Positions 1-7,376 of a DNA stretch of 10,941 bases are shown here, in pieces. The notes under the pieces are model-generated. The model was not told the origin of the DNA and ran no database searches. It saw nothing but the letters and a program-made list of their open reading frames with translations. This DNA is from an uncultured Dysgonomonas sp. (lineage in GTDB: Bacteria; Bacteroidota; Bacteroidia; Bacteroidales; Dysgonomonadaceae): assembly GCA_937875275.1 (NCBI GenBank), contig CALNCC010000020.1:1-10941 (forward strand), in the 5' to 3' direction. The first letter of the stretch is position 1, and every line of letters begins with the position of its first letter. The position numbers and the translations under genes were made by a program.

Positions 1-2
1 TG

Positions 3-575
3 GGAATTACTTATGTAGTATTGAAATATCGTATGCCTAACGGGCATAAAGAAATTCCGTTGGACGACGCGTGGCAGGCAATGCGCTACATGCGCAAAAA
101 TGCGGAAAAATATAATGTGAAGGCTGACAAGATAGGTATTTCCGGATTCTCTGCCGGAGGGCATTTGGCATCGACAGCATCTACGCATTTCAGTAAAGAG
201 GGTACAAGCACCCGTCCCGATTTCTCTATTTTGTTCTATCCCGTTATCACGATGGGGGATGCTACTCACCAAGGATCGAAAAATAATTTGTTAGGGAAAG
301 AAGCTTCGGAAGAAGATGTCTTGAATTTCTCGAATGAAAAGCAGATAACCGCTGAGACACCACCGACTATCCTTTTGTTGAGTGATAACGACAAAGTGGT
401 TGTTCCCGAAAACAGCATATCTTACTACACCGCTTTGAAGAAAAACAATGTTCCCGCCTCGATGTATATATTCCCTGAAGGGGGACACGGATGGGGAATG
501 AACAGCAATTACAAATATCGTTCACAATTTCTCGATTTGCTTGAGAATTGGCTGAAAGATATAAACTCGAAGTAA
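3..575 (+). CDS. Alpha/beta-hydrolase, esterase/lipase type (5' partial)
   Basis: This is the C-terminal part of an alpha/beta-hydrolase that probably cleaves an ester bond, for example an acetyl or feruloyl decoration on a polysaccharide. The open frame runs through the window's left edge, reading GITYVVLKYRMPNG, so the TTG at 21 is an internal Leu and not the start. Counting from that codon, the nucleophile elbow GFSAGG holds Ser44, the acid is Asp122 or Asp124 in the LLSDNDKVVVPENS stretch, and the histidine is His156 in GGHGWG, so the late catalytic residues are all present. The oxyanion HGGG motif and any signal peptide would lie upstream, outside the window; family members are usually about 270-320 aa. 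The resemblance is to Bacteroidetes BD-FAE-like secreted esterases, but substrate specificity cannot be read from the sequence. The next gene, icd, begins 21 bp downstream with no terminator between them. Confidence 0.88.
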   Translation, partial: GITYVVLKYRMPNGHKEIPLDDAWQAMRYMRKNAEKYNVKADKIGISGFSAGGHLASTASTHFSKEGTSTRPDFSILFYPVITMGDATHQGSKNNLLGKEASEEDVLNFSNEKQITAETPPTILLLSDNDKVVVPENSISYYTALKKNNVPASMYIFPEGGHGWGMNSNYKYRSQFLDLLENWLKDINSK

Positions 576-596
576 AAGACCATATTATATTTAAGA

Positions 597-1820
597 ATGC
601 AAAAGATTAAAGTAAACAATCCTATCGTAGAGATGGATGGAGATGAGATGACCCGTATCATATGGCATTTCATCAAAGACAAATTGATATTACCCTACGT
701 TGATGTAGAGCTAAAATATTTCGACTTAAGTGTCGAGAACAGAGACAAGACAAACGATCAGGTAACAATAGACAGTGCCGAAGCAACAAAAAAATATAAT
801 GTAGCTGTCAAATGTGCTACAATCACACCGGACGAAGCCCGTGTAGAAGAGTTTGGATTGAAAAAAATGTGGAAGTCGCCGAATGGCACTATCCGTAACA
901 TTATAGGAGGAACGGTTTTTCGCGAACCTATTATCATCCATAATATTCCACGCTTGGTAACAACATGGACGAAGCCGATAATCATCGGTCGTCATGCGAA
1001 TGCCGATCAGTACAAAGCAACGGACTTCGTAACAAAAGGGAAAGGTACTCTCACAATTACTTTCACGCCCGAAGGTGGCGGACCGCAACAACATGTGGTA
1101 TACGAATATCAGGGAGACGGCGTGGCAATGGGAATGTACAATACCGACGAATCTATCTACGGATTTGCTCATTCGTGCTTCCGCGTTGCGCTGGAAAAGA
1201 AATATCCGCTTTATCTTTCTACGAAGAATACGATATTGAAAGCCTATGATGGTCGCTTCAAAGATGTTTTTCAAGAAGTGTATGAAAAAGACTATAAAAA
1301 AGCATTCAGCGAAGCCGGATTGGTATACGAACACCGACTTATCGACGATATGGTTGCCTCAGCCTTGAAATGGGAAGGTGGTTTTGTGTGGGCATGTAAG
1401 AATTATGACGGAGATGTGCAGTCGGATACTGTGGCTCAAGGGTTCGGCTCGTTGGGGCTAATGACTTCTGTGTTGATAACACCCGATGGTAAAACGATGG
1501 AGGCGGAAGCTGCACACGGGACCGTAACTCGTCATTACCGACTTCACCAACAAGGAAAAGAAACGTCGACAAACCCTATCGCATCCATCTTTGCATGGAC
1601 ACGCGGATTGGAACACAGAGGTAAGCTCGATGATAATCAACCATTGATAGACTTTGCTCACAAGCTGGAGAAAACGTGCATCGAGGTAGTCGAAGACGGG
1701 AAGATGACAAAAGATCTTGCCATGCTCATTCACGGAGATAAAATGCAGCGAGGTGATTATCTCAATACCGAAGATTTTCTTGATACCATTGATAAAGGAT
1801 TGCAAAACAAATTAAGCTAA
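597..1820 (+). CDS. icd: NADP-dependent isocitrate dehydrogenase, dimeric eukaryotic-like type
   Basis: The enzyme oxidatively decarboxylates isocitrate to 2-oxoglutarate with NADP+ in the cytoplasm, supplying NADPH and the carbon skeleton of glutamate. The 407-aa length and motifs match the homodimeric IDH subfamily that includes human IDH1/IDH2, rather than E. coli Icd. Visible features are the substrate loop SPNGTIRN (residues 94-101, with Ser94 and Arg100), Arg109, IIGRHANADQY with Arg132 (equivalent to human Arg132), Lys210 in STKNTILK, metal ligands Asp273 and Asp277 in YDGDVQSD, and AAHGTVTRHYR with Arg312/His313, which bind the NADP 2'-phosphate in this subfamily. NADP specificity is therefore well supported. 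The ATG at 597 gives the family's normal N-terminus (KIKVNNPIVEMDGDEMTR). The gene lies 21 bp after the hydrolase and 8 bp before ybeY, consistent with co-transcription. Confidence 0.97.
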   Translation: MQKIKVNNPIVEMDGDEMTRIIWHFIKDKLILPYVDVELKYFDLSVENRDKTNDQVTIDSAEATKKYNVAVKCATITPDEARVEEFGLKKMWKSPNGTIRNIIGGTVFREPIIIHNIPRLVTTWTKPIIIGRHANADQYKATDFVTKGKGTLTITFTPEGGGPQQHVVYEYQGDGVAMGMYNTDESIYGFAHSCFRVALEKKYPLYLSTKNTILKAYDGRFKDVFQEVYEKDYKKAFSEAGLVYEHRLIDDMVASALKWEGGFVWACKNYDGDVQSDTVAQGFGSLGLMTSVLITPDGKTMEAEAAHGTVTRHYRLHQQGKETSTNPIASIFAWTRGLEHRGKLDDNQPLIDFAHKLEKTCIEVVEDGKMTKDLAMLIHGDKMQRGDYLNTEDFLDTIDKGLQNKLS

Positions 1821-1828
1821 GATAAAAG

Positions 1829-2254
1829 ATGCCTATTAGCTATTATGCCGAGGATGTGAAGATGCCCTCATTGAAAAAACGGACTGTATCGAAATGGATA
1901 AATACCGTTGCTGACACATATGACAAAGAGATCGGAGAGATTTCTTACATGTTCTGTTCCGACGATAAAATATTAGAAGTGAACAACCAGTATCTTCAAC
2001 ACGACTATTATACCGATATAATAACGTTCGACTATAGCGAAGACGATGTTATAGCCGGAGATATCTTTATCAGCCTGGATACCGTAAAGAGTAATTCCGA
2101 GAAATACGGAACAGATTTCGAAACCGAGCTTTTCCGAATTATCATTCATGGCATACTGCATCTCTGCGGAATTAATGATAAGTCGCCGGATGAACGAAAG
2201 CATATGACCGAGTGTGAAGATGCCGCATTGGATTTGTTAAATCAAATAGATTGA
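1829..2254 (+). CDS. ybeY: Endoribonuclease YbeY (rRNA maturation factor)
   Basis: YbeY is a small metal-dependent single-strand endoribonuclease involved in 16S rRNA 3'-end maturation and ribosome quality control. The 141-aa protein carries the signature HGILHLCGIND at residues 107-117. His107 and His111 are two metal ligands, but the third position, His in the usual HGxLHLxGYDH signature, is Asp117 here. From memory, Bacteroidetes YbeY proteins commonly read HLCGINDK, so this looks like a lineage variant and not a defect. Another conserved stretch is the DYYTDIITFDY segment at 59-69. The gene begins 8 bp after icd and ends 9 bp before the YeiH-family gene, so it appears to be in the middle of the operon. 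The start ATG at 1829 is the only reasonable one, giving the expected N-terminus. Confidence 0.95.
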   Translation: MPISYYAEDVKMPSLKKRTVSKWINTVADTYDKEIGEISYMFCSDDKILEVNNQYLQHDYYTDIITFDYSEDDVIAGDIFISLDTVKSNSEKYGTDFETELFRIIIHGILHLCGINDKSPDERKHMTECEDAALDLLNQID

Positions 2255-2263
2255 GTCTGGGTC

Positions 2264-3187
2264 ATGCAAGGTGCATTGAAAAAATTATATTATATAATAC
2301 CGGCTTGCTGTTTCTTTCCCTTTTTCTCCGCTCCTTTAGCCTTATTTGCCGGAATACTATTAGCTTTCCTATATAAAGGAGAAGAAGCTTATAAGACCGG
2401 AAAGCTGTCGAAATACCTGTTGCAGGCATCTGTTGTGTGTATGGGGTTTTCTATCTCACTTTCGCAAGCGGTACAAACAGGAAAGGTAAGCTTCTCTATA
2501 ACAGTAGTATCTGTCGCAGTAACGGTGATTTGCGGGATATTGTTAGGTCGGTTGATCAAAGTGGAACGGAATACAACACTGCTCATATCCAGCGGAACAG
2601 CAATCTGTGGAGGTAGTGCCATTGCTGCCGTTGCGCCTGTCCTTGATGCGAAAAATAATGAAATAAGTTTCTCGCTCGCCGTCATATTTGTATTAAATGC
2701 AATAGCCCTTTTCCTCTTCCCGATGATCGGTCATTGGCTGAATATGGATCAGACACACTTTGGCTATTGGGCGGCAATCGCAATTCATGATACCAGTTCG
2801 GTTGTAGGAGCGTGTTCGGCGTATGGCGAAGAGGCATTGCAGGTAGGGACAACTGTTAAGCTGGTACGTACCTTATGGATTATCCCACTTGCGCTTGGAA
2901 TAGCATTTTTCAATAAAAATAAAACCGCAAGAATATCCATTCCATGGTTTATCCTGTTTTTCGTTGTCGCCATCATCGTTGGTAACTATGTACCGGGTAT
3001 GGAAGATACAAATTCTCATTTATCGTGGATGGGCAAAAAAGGTATGACTATTTCACTGTTTCTGATAGGAACATCGTTACGGATAGGAGACATAAAAAAA
3101 GTAGGACCGAGAGCATTCTCTTTAGGAATCGTTCTTTGGTTTGTAATCAGTATATTATCTTTGTGCTGGATTAAATATTTCTATTGA
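2264..3187 (+). CDS. YeiH-family (UPF0324) integral membrane protein, putative sulfate exporter family
   Basis: This 307-aa polytopic inner-membrane protein belongs to the YeiH/UPF0324 family, often labelled putative sulfate exporter; the transported substrate is not firmly established. About nine or ten hydrophobic segments run through the whole length, for example near residues 9-36, 52-67, 78-94, 112-126, 135-155, 203-216, 227-241, 261-271 and 284-303. The family hallmark SSGTAICGGSAIAA is at 109-122, and a second conserved stretch AIHDTSSVVGA is at 173-183. The loop between helices 1 and 2 contains KTGKLSKYLLQ, typical of the family. Length is slightly below the common 320-350 aa but no domain appears missing. 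The start is 9 bp after the ybeY stop, and the downstream nfnA-like gene begins 38 bp after its stop. The function in this redox-oriented operon is unknown. Confidence 0.9.
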   Translation: MQGALKKLYYIIPACCFFPFFSAPLALFAGILLAFLYKGEEAYKTGKLSKYLLQASVVCMGFSISLSQAVQTGKVSFSITVVSVAVTVICGILLGRLIKVERNTTLLISSGTAICGGSAIAAVAPVLDAKNNEISFSLAVIFVLNAIALFLFPMIGHWLNMDQTHFGYWAAIAIHDTSSVVGACSAYGEEALQVGTTVKLVRTLWIIPLALGIAFFNKNKTARISIPWFILFFVVAIIVGNYVPGMEDTNSHLSWMGKKGMTISLFLIGTSLRIGDIKKVGPRAFSLGIVLWFVISILSLCWIKYFY

Positions 3188-3225
3188 TCATCTGAAAATA
3201 TCATCCATAAATCATATCCTATAAA

Positions 3226-4017
3226 ATGAATAAAATTGTAGATAAGAAATACTTTTCCGAAAACGTTGTGTGGTTTGAGGTCGAAGCACCCCTTATTGCC
3301 AAAAGCCGTCGGGCAGGTCATTTCGTTATTGTGCGCAGCGGTGAAAAAGGCGAGCGCATTCCGTTAACAATCGCATCGTCTGATGTAGCAAAGGGCACGA
3401 TAGAGATTGTCGTGCAAGCCGTTGGCGGCTCGTCGAAGAAGTTATGTGAATTGAATGTCGGCGACTATATAACCGATGTAGTTGGGCCTCTTGGGCAGGC
3501 TACACATATCGAAAATTACGGAACGGTAGTCTGTGTCGGTGGTGGTGTTGGGGTGGCTCCTATGCTACCGATAATAGAAGCAATGAAAAAAGCCGGGAAC
3601 AGAGTGATATCTGTGCTTGCTGCACGAAATAAAGATCTTGTTATTCTCGAAGAGCAAGTGTCGAAATATTCTGATGAGGTAATAATTATGACCAATGACG
3701 GTTCGGCCGGACATCAAGGCGTAGCCCCAGACGGATTTGAAATGGTAGCGAATCGCGAAAAAGTCGATTTGTGCGTAACTATCGGACCGGCTATTATGAT
3801 GAAATTTGTGTCGTTGACAACTCAAAAATATAATGTTCCTACAATGGCATCATTAAACACAATCATGGTCGATGGAACAGGGATGTGTGGAGCTTGTCGT
3901 ATAACTGTGGGAGGAAAGACGAAATTTGTTTGTGTGGACGGACCCGAGTTCGATGCTCATCAAGTAGACTTTGACGAAATGTTGATGAGACTAAAAGCAT
4001 ACGATAACATAAAGTAA
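3226..4017 (+). CDS. NfnA-like FAD/NAD and [2Fe-2S] subunit (ferredoxin-NADP+ reductase small subunit)
   Basis: The protein belongs to the PyrK/SudB/NfnA group: a flavoprotein reductase fold followed by an iron-sulfur tail. Paired with the next gene it probably forms NfnAB, which couples NADH, NADPH and ferredoxin in the cytoplasm. The FAD-binding barrel contains ERIPLTIA (residues 43-50), and the nucleotide-binding half begins with VVCVGGGVGVAP (101-112). The C-terminal cluster region reads MVDGTGMCGACR, then FVCVDG, giving Cys221, Cys224 and Cys236 plus Asp216. Three cysteines with an aspartate is the unusual [2Fe-2S] ligation known from NfnA. A stand-alone pyrK would instead be expected next to pyrD; none is here, and the adjacent gltD-like gene favours NfnA. 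At 263 aa it is close to the family length. The next gene follows after 19 bp. Confidence 0.92.
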   Translation: MNKIVDKKYFSENVVWFEVEAPLIAKSRRAGHFVIVRSGEKGERIPLTIASSDVAKGTIEIVVQAVGGSSKKLCELNVGDYITDVVGPLGQATHIENYGTVVCVGGGVGVAPMLPIIEAMKKAGNRVISVLAARNKDLVILEEQVSKYSDEVIIMTNDGSAGHQGVAPDGFEMVANREKVDLCVTIGPAIMMKFVSLTTQKYNVPTMASLNTIMVDGTGMCGACRITVGGKTKFVCVDGPEFDAHQVDFDEMLMRLKAYDNIK

Positions 4018-4036
4018 ACAAAACAGGCGAAATATA

Positions 4037-5503
4037 ATGTCAGAAAATAATATACTTGCGCGAAGAAATGAACCATGGCGCGAAGAACTGAGAAAGCAAT
4101 TAAAGAATAAAGAACGCTCTGATCGTCCACGGGCAAAAATGCCTGAGCTTGATGCTGAATACAGAAGCCATAGTCTGCGTGAAGAAGTGAATACGGGCTT
4201 GACTAAAGAGCAGGCGTTGGCAGAAGCAACCCGCTGCCTCGATTGTCCCAATCCGTCGTGCATGCAAGGCTGTCCGGTAAGCATAAATATACCTACCTTT
4301 ATCAAGAATATCGAGCGAGGCGAAATACTTGAAGCCGCAAAAGTTTTGAAAGAAACGAGTGCCCTTCCGGCTGTGTGCGGACGAGTTTGTCCACAAGAAA
4401 AACAATGCGAGGCTCAATGTATTTACATAAAAATGAAAAAAGAGCCGGTTGCTATCGGCTATCTCGAACGCTTTGCGGCAGATTATGAACGCGAATCGGG
4501 GCAGATTTCTATTCCTGAATTAGCTCCGGCTAACGGAAAGAAAATAGCGGTTGTAGGATCGGGACCAGCGGGATTGTCCTTCGCCGTGGATATGGCTAAA
4601 TTTGGATATGATGTAACCGTATTCGAGGCTTTGCACGAAATTGGTGGCGTCTTGAAATATGGTATTCCTGAGTTTCGTTTGCCAAATGCGATTGTCGATG
4701 TAGAGATTGAAGGTCTTCGCAAAATGGGTGTGAAATTTGAAAAAGACTGTATTGTCGGTAAAACGATCACTCATGAAGAACTGAGAGAAGAAGGATATAA
4801 AGGTATATTCGTCGCCAGCGGCGCAGGGTTGCCTAACTTTATGAATATTCCGGGAGAGAACCTGATAAATGTGATGTCGTCTAATGAATTTCTAACCCGA
4901 GTAAACCTAATGGATGCTTCTAATCCGGAGAGCGATACTCCTGTATACACGGGCCGGAGAGTGGCGGTTATCGGTGGTGGTAATACGGCAATGGATGCAG
5001 TGCGTACAGCAAAGCGTATCGGTGCCGAGCGTGCGATGATTGTTTATCGTCGGTCGGAAGAAGAGATGCCTGCACGCTTGGAAGAGGTGAAGCATGCTAA
5101 AGAAGAAGGAATCGAATTTTTAACTCTGCACAATCCATTGCAATATGAAGGCGATGAGAACGGACGGGTTTCTCGTATGCTTTTGCAAGAAATGGAACTT
5201 GGCGAAGCTGATGCGTCGGGGCGTCGTCGTCCTGTTGCAAAAGAAGGTGCTACGAGCTGGGTTGATGTTGATGCTGTGATTGTCAGCGTGGGAGTATCGC
5301 CCAATCCACTTATTCCAAGCACATTTACAGGAATAGATGTTTCTAAGTGGGGAACATTGATCGTGAACGAAGAAACAATGCAATCGTCGATGTCGGATGT
5401 CTATGCCGGAGGAGACATTGTGCGTGGAGGGGCAACAGTAATCCTTGCCATGGGTGATGGGCGCAAGGCTGCCGCTGCGATGCATGAGGCATTGAACAAG
5501 TAA
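4037..5503 (+). CDS. NfnB-like NADPH-dependent oxidoreductase (GltD/glutamate synthase small-subunit family)
   Basis: This 488-aa flavoprotein with two [4Fe-4S] clusters is the likely large NfnAB subunit, where NADPH/FAD chemistry and electron bifurcation occur. It is often annotated as gltA or NADPH-dependent glutamate synthase because GltD has the same architecture. The N-terminal cluster domain shows CLDCPNPSCMQGCP (Cys67, 70, 75, 79) and a second set CGRVCPQEKQCEAQC (Cys114, 118, 124, 128). FAD binds at VVGSGPAGL (172-180), and the NADPH site is VIGGGNTAMD (311-320) followed by the basic YRRS (337-340). The C-terminal FAD segment is VYAGGDIVRGGATVILAMGDGRKAA (455-479). No GltB large subunit is adjacent, while an NfnA-like gene lies 19 bp upstream, so NfnB is preferred over true GltD. 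The gene ends 23 bp before a strong terminator. Confidence 0.92.
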   Translation: MSENNILARRNEPWREELRKQLKNKERSDRPRAKMPELDAEYRSHSLREEVNTGLTKEQALAEATRCLDCPNPSCMQGCPVSINIPTFIKNIERGEILEAAKVLKETSALPAVCGRVCPQEKQCEAQCIYIKMKKEPVAIGYLERFAADYERESGQISIPELAPANGKKIAVVGSGPAGLSFAVDMAKFGYDVTVFEALHEIGGVLKYGIPEFRLPNAIVDVEIEGLRKMGVKFEKDCIVGKTITHEELREEGYKGIFVASGAGLPNFMNIPGENLINVMSSNEFLTRVNLMDASNPESDTPVYTGRRVAVIGGGNTAMDAVRTAKRIGAERAMIVYRRSEEEMPARLEEVKHAKEEGIEFLTLHNPLQYEGDENGRVSRMLLQEMELGEADASGRRRPVAKEGATSWVDVDAVIVSVGVSPNPLIPSTFTGIDVSKWGTLIVNEETMQSSMSDVYAGGDIVRGGATVILAMGDGRKAAAAMHEALNK

Positions 5504-5526
5504 TAGAAGACAAAGGATAAATACAA

Positions 5527-5561
5527 AAGAGGCTGCTCGCGATTGATGTGAGCAGCCTCTT
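5527..5561. terminator. Bidirectional Rho-independent terminator between convergent genes
   Basis: A perfect 12-bp stem pairs AAGAGGCTGCTC (5527-5538) with GAGCAGCCTCTT (5550-5561) around an 11-nt loop. On the + strand it lies 23 bp after the nfnB-like stop and is followed by TGTTTGTTATT. On the - strand it lies just after the dispanin gene stop and is followed by TTTTGTATTT. Its place between converging genes and U-rich tails on both sides support use in both directions. Confidence 0.9.
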
Positions 5562-5569
5562 GTTTGTTA

Positions 5570-5971
5570 TTACAGTTGTGGATAGAGCCCGCCGTTTTGC
5601 AATATTTCATTTTGCAAGGCTACACCCACGAAAAGCCAGTAAAGAATTACGAATATAATTGAGACTGCCGATACAACTAATGAGATTATCGAAAGTAGCT
5701 TTGAGTTCTTGGAAGAGCTTTCTGCTCCGATGTAGTCTCCAAGGCGATATTTCGATTCGACCTGCGAAGCGAAAATTATAGCTACAACTCCCAATATAAG
5801 GGGAAGGCATGAACATGCACCTACTACTGTTGCAACAATGGCTAAAACCATATAGTTATCAGGTCTTGGAGGCATGTTGTTATTCCCGAAAGACTGGTTG
5901 AATGATGAATTTACTGGATTTGAAAACTGCTCCGGTGCAGGAGGCGTGTTAGGAATGTTTTGTTCTGACAT
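5570..5971 (-). CDS. CD225/dispanin-family small membrane protein
   Basis: This 133-aa protein has a Pro/Asn/Ser-rich, probably disordered N-terminus (residues 1-36), then PPRPDNYMVLAIVATVVGAC, the characteristic entry into the first hydrophobic segment (about 40-68). After it come ASQVESKYRLGDYIGAESSSKNSKL (68-92, written here only as a landmark of the conserved polar loop with a GDY-GA core) and a second transmembrane helix (about 93-118). The order of hydrophobic segment, A-x-x-V-x-x-x-Y-x-x-GDY-x-GA loop and second helix is the CD225/dispanin pattern known from animal IFITM proteins and many bacterial proteins of unknown function. Membrane location is clear; the role is not. It converges on the nfn operon, sharing its terminator, and is divergent from asnA. 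The ATG at 5971 has a perfect TACATTTG box about 45 bp upstream. Confidence 0.82.
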   Translation of the reverse strand: MSEQNIPNTPPAPEQFSNPVNSSFNQSFGNNNMPPRPDNYMVLAIVATVVGACSCLPLILGVVAIIFASQVESKYRLGDYIGAESSSKNSKLLSIISLVVSAVSIIFVILYWLFVGVALQNEILQNGGLYPQL

Positions 5972-6014
5972 GATGTTCTGTGTGTTTAGTTTTTTAGTAA
6001 TTTATAACGTATTT

Positions 6015-6022
6015 CAAATGTA
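6015..6022 (-). promoter_or_regulatory. Bacteroidetes-type -7 promoter box for the dispanin-family gene
   Basis: Read on the minus strand the sequence is TACATTTG, an exact match to the Bacteroidetes sigma-ABfr -7 consensus TAnnTTTG. It would start a transcript near position 6008, giving a leader of about 36 nt before the ATG at 5971. The expected -33 TTTG is only a T-run (minus strand GTTTTTC at 6043-6037), so the upstream element is weak. Confidence 0.55.
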
Positions 6023-6190
6023 TGTAAAATTATGTTGAAAAACGAGAATATTGATAAACCTTTGTCGAGTGATACCACTTTTTGCCGAATAGTTTTAGTC
6101 TTTTTGTTGCCCCGTGTAAAAGGATAGAATATAAAGGATTGCAGTTTCTTATTCTTTTCTGTCAAAGCAAACAAAAAAAGAGATAAAACA

Positions 6191-6221
6191 TTTTCATTTT
6201 AATATTATAGTGATAACTTTG
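6191..6221 (+). promoter_or_regulatory. Bacteroidetes-type promoter for asnA
   Basis: TAACTTTG at 6214-6221 matches the -7 consensus TAnnTTTG exactly. TTTT at 6191-6194 sits 19 bp upstream, at the right distance for a -33 TTTG element but with one mismatch. Predicted transcription would start near 6228, leaving a leader of about 34 nt before the asnA ATG at 6262. The remainder of the 290-bp divergent region (5972-6261) is A+T-rich and shows no gene I can support. Confidence 0.65.
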
Positions 6222-6261
6222 CCGCACATTTAGATTATAAATTAACGATATATACATAAAT

Positions 6262-7299
6262 ATGAGTTATTTGATTAAACCTGAGGGATACCAAGCCGTG
6301 CTTGATTTGCAGCAAACCGAAATGGGCATCAAGCATATCAAGAACTTTTTTCAGGAAAATCTTTCATCCGAACTTCGTTTGCGTAGAGTTACGGCTCCAC
6401 TCTTTGTCTTGTCCGGAACAGGGATAAACGACAACCTGAATGGAGTGGAAAAAGCCGTGTCATTCCCTATAAAGGACATGAATGGCGAAAAAGCTGAAAT
6501 CGTACACTCTCTTGCCAAATGGAAAAGAATGACTCTTGCCGACTATGATATCAAAGACGGCTTTGGGATATATACCGACATGAATGCTATCCGTGCCGAT
6601 GAAGAATTGGGGAACTTGCATTCACTGTATGTTGACCAATGGGATTGGGAAATTGTTATGCCCCAAGATTCCCGTAATGTAGAATATCTGAAAGAAATAG
6701 TGCGTAGGATATATGCTGCAATGGTACGTACCGAGTATCTTGTATACGAATTGTATCCGAACATACCTCCTATATTGCCACAGGATATAACCTTCATCCA
6801 TTCCGAAGAGCTTTTGCAAAAATACCCTGATATGACGGCTAAGCAGAGAGAAGACGAAATAGCGAAAGAATACGGTGCGGTATTTATTATGGGAATAGGA
6901 GCCGTGTTGAGCAATGGAGAATCTCACGACGGACGTTCGCCCGACTACGATGACTGGACATCGAAATCTGAAAATGGATACAAAGGTTTGAACGGAGACT
7001 TGTTGGTTTGGAATCCGGTATTGGGCAGATCGGTAGAATTATCATCGATGGGGATTCGTGTGAATGCAGAAGTTCTTCTCGAACAATTGAAACTGACCGG
7101 GCAAGAAGATCGTAAAGAATTATATTTCCACCAACGTTTGCTCAACAATGAGTTGCCGCAATCGATAGGAGGGGGGATAGGGCAGTCTCGCCTGTGTATG
7201 TTCTATCTGCGCAAGGCTCATATCGGTGAAATTCAAGCTTCCATCTGGCCTAAAGATATGGTCAAAGATGCCCGTAGCAATGGAATTCATCTTATTTGA
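6262..7299 (+). CDS. asnA: Aspartate-ammonia ligase (ammonia-dependent asparagine synthetase)
   Basis: AsnA makes L-asparagine from L-aspartate, ammonia and ATP, releasing AMP and pyrophosphate, in the cytoplasm. It has the catalytic fold of class II aminoacyl-tRNA synthetases. The 345-aa protein shows the family landmarks: RLRRVTAPLFVLSGTGINDN (39-58), the VHSLAKWKRM segment (81-90), YTDMNAIR (104-111), DGRSPDYDDW (223-232), and the C-terminal ATP-binding motif 3 GGGIGQSRL (303-311) followed by EIQASIWP (323-330). It is slightly longer than E. coli AsnA (330 aa). The ATG at 6262 gives the expected N-terminus SYLIKPEGYQ. It appears to be monocistronic: it has its own promoter and the next gene is 103 bp away after an AT-rich palindrome. 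No AsnC-type regulator is adjacent. Confidence 0.97.
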   Translation: MSYLIKPEGYQAVLDLQQTEMGIKHIKNFFQENLSSELRLRRVTAPLFVLSGTGINDNLNGVEKAVSFPIKDMNGEKAEIVHSLAKWKRMTLADYDIKDGFGIYTDMNAIRADEELGNLHSLYVDQWDWEIVMPQDSRNVEYLKEIVRRIYAAMVRTEYLVYELYPNIPPILPQDITFIHSEELLQKYPDMTAKQREDEIAKEYGAVFIMGIGAVLSNGESHDGRSPDYDDWTSKSENGYKGLNGDLLVWNPVLGRSVELSSMGIRVNAEVLLEQLKLTGQEDRKELYFHQRLLNNELPQSIGGGIGQSRLCMFYLRKAHIGEIQASIWPKDMVKDARSNGIHLI

Positions 7300-7348
7300 T
7301 AGAAATAAGACGGAATATATCCTTTTTTATACGAGTTATATAAAATCT

Positions 7349-7376
7349 TTAGTTCTTTTGTAATACAAAGAACTAA
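7349..7376. repeat. AT-rich inverted repeat between asnA and the rhamnosidase gene
   Basis: TTAGTTCTTT (7349-7358) is the exact reverse complement of AAAGAACTAA (7367-7376), with an 8-nt spacer. With a one-base bulge the pairing can continue inward as TTGT/ACAA, leaving a 3-nt loop. It ends 26 bp before the rhamnosidase ATG. It may be a weak terminator for asnA, although the following sequence TTTATAAATA is a poor U-tract, or an operator for the downstream gene. It overlaps a TTTG (7357-7360) placed 20 bp before a degraded -7 box TAAATATT (7381-7388). Confidence 0.6.

Noticed and set aside
586..593. TATATTTA resembling a -7 box just before icd
   Set aside because: It ends only 3 bp before the icd ATG, so a transcript from it would start inside the coding region. 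Co-transcription with the upstream hydrolase is more likely.
726..1334. Minus-strand open frame of about 202 codons opposite icd
   Set aside because: It is fully inside the unmistakable icd gene, is rich in Phe and Cys, and looks like a coding shadow. No promoter or family resemblance supports it.
3226..4017. Annotation as PyrK, the dihydroorotate dehydrogenase electron transfer subunit
   Set aside because: No pyrD adjoins it, a GltD-like subunit follows 19 bp later, and the cluster site has an Asp with three Cys, all of which favour NfnA.
5986..6174. 62-codon minus-strand ORF in the divergent region upstream of the dispanin-like gene
   Set aside because: The product is Lys/Phe/Ile-rich as expected from random A+T-rich DNA, has no recognisable motif, and it spans the predicted promoter of the dispanin-like gene.
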